From Methylobacterium oryzae (GTDB lineage: Bacteria > Pseudomonadota > Alphaproteobacteria > Rhizobiales > Beijerinckiaceae), in contig NZ_CP090349.1 in NCBI RefSeq assembly GCF_021398735.1, positions 1,742,501 to 1,806,500 of the forward strand: 64,000 bases of DNA. The letters run 5' to 3'. A program made the translations under genes and the position numbers. This document shows, piece by piece, positions 63,626 to 64,000 of the stretch (position 1 is the first letter of the stretch; the number at the start of each line of letters is the position of its first letter). The notes under the pieces are model-generated. The model was given only the letters and a program-made list of their open reading frames with translations, was not told the origin of the DNA and searched no databases.

Positions 63626-64000
63626 ATGCCGATGGAACGCAGCGTCTCGAGCCGGGCCCTCGCCCTGCTCGCAGTGGCCGGATTACTGGGATCGACACAG
63701 GCGCGGGCCGCGGATCCCATCAGGATCGGGGTGATCGCCGAGGCGCAGTCGGTGGTCGGGGCCTCGATCCCGCAGGCCGTCCAGCTCGCCGCCGACGAGA
63801 TCAACGCCCAGGGCGGCGTCGACGGGCGCCAGATCCAGGTCGTCACCTACGACGACAAGTCCTCGGCCTCCGACGCGGTCCGAGCCTTCCAGCGGGCGGT
63901 CTCCGAGGACAAGGTCAACCTCGTCATCGCCAGCTACATCTCCGAGGTCGTGCTGGCGCTGATGCCCTGGGCGGCCCGGCTCAAGACGCCGATGATCACG
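63626..64000 (+). CDS. Branched-chain amino-acid-type ABC transporter binding protein, partial
   Basis: The gene runs off the right edge and 125 codons are visible. An AGGAGGA site precedes the ATG at 63626. Residues 1-28 form a signal peptide ending STQARA. The mature part begins DPIRIGVIAEAQSVVGASIPQAVQLAADEINAQGGVDGRQIQVVTYDDKSS, the classical LivJ/Leu-type periplasmic binding fold I pattern. The ligand cannot be read from this part. Confidence 0.9.
   Translation, partial: MPMERSVSSRALALLAVAGLLGSTQARAADPIRIGVIAEAQSVVGASIPQAVQLAADEINAQGGVDGRQIQVVTYDDKSSASDAVRAFQRAVSEDKVNLVIASYISEVVLALMPWAARLKTPMIT

Overview
The window looks like chromosome from a very GC-rich alphaproteobacterium of the Hyphomicrobiales, most probably Methylobacterium or a close relative. 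The evidence is the flagellin type, the DUF2852 and LprI-like proteins, the opgGH pair, the ftsE/MJ0042 zinc-ribbon arrangement, the kaiC-kaiB-kinase operon, and the codon and GC bias. The genus is an inference from protein style, not a database match. No rRNA, tRNA, CRISPR array, transposase or phage gene was seen, so this is mostly ordinary chromosome with small accessory patches.

Layout. 1-3.8 kb: a caspase-like peptidase and a DUF4384-like partner, translationally coupled, then two tiny secreted or membrane proteins. 4.4-7.3 kb: secreted small-protein genes (a two-DTG aspartic-peptidase-like protein, two LprI-like proteins around a YbjQ-family protein). 7.3-9.8 kb: a LOV-type hybrid histidine kinase. 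10.1-11.3 kb: flagellin copy A. 11.6-16 kb: envelope or secreted proteins (a propeller-like protein, a lipase-like membrane hydrolase, an SGNH hydrolase). 16.1-20.3 kb: a chemoreceptor and a GGDEF-EAL protein. 20.3-22.2 kb: a transporter fused to a hotdog thioesterase. 22.3-26.2 kb: a LysR regulator divergent from dctA and two ureide catabolism genes. 26.4-31.5 kb: TRAP solute-binding protein and acyl-CoA ligase, facing a fused TRAP permease. 32-34 kb: small orphan genes. 33.9-38.2 kb: flagellin copy B, two glycosyltransferase-like genes and an ATP-grasp-like gene. 38.4-41.9 kb: tex and small genes. 42-45.8 kb: opgG-opgH. 46-51 kb: hpf, ptsN, a YdcF-like gene, ftsE-ftsX and a zinc-ribbon protein. 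51-55.7 kb: AraC and TetR regulators, a glycosyltransferase, a thioredoxin-like protein and DUF2852. 55.7-58.5 kb: a second chemoreceptor and upp. 58.5-62.6 kb: the Kai operon. 62.9-64 kb: a DUF938 methyltransferase and the start of an amino-acid-type ABC binding protein.

Themes. Signal input is prominent: light (LOV kinase), time or energy state (KaiC/KaiB), chemotaxis (two receptors), c-di-GMP, and two flagellins. The best candidate for an under-described system is kaiC-kaiB-kaiB2-hybrid kinase. All four genes overlap by 1-4 bases, the second KaiB-like gene starts at TTG, and the kinase shares its transmitter and receiver design with the LOV kinase about 50 kb away. Other notable points are the transporter-thioesterase fusion, a conserved leader hairpin in both flagellin mRNAs with a CtrA-type box at only one, and two small proteins that resemble the C-terminal part of XRE-type regulators without the helix-turn-helix.
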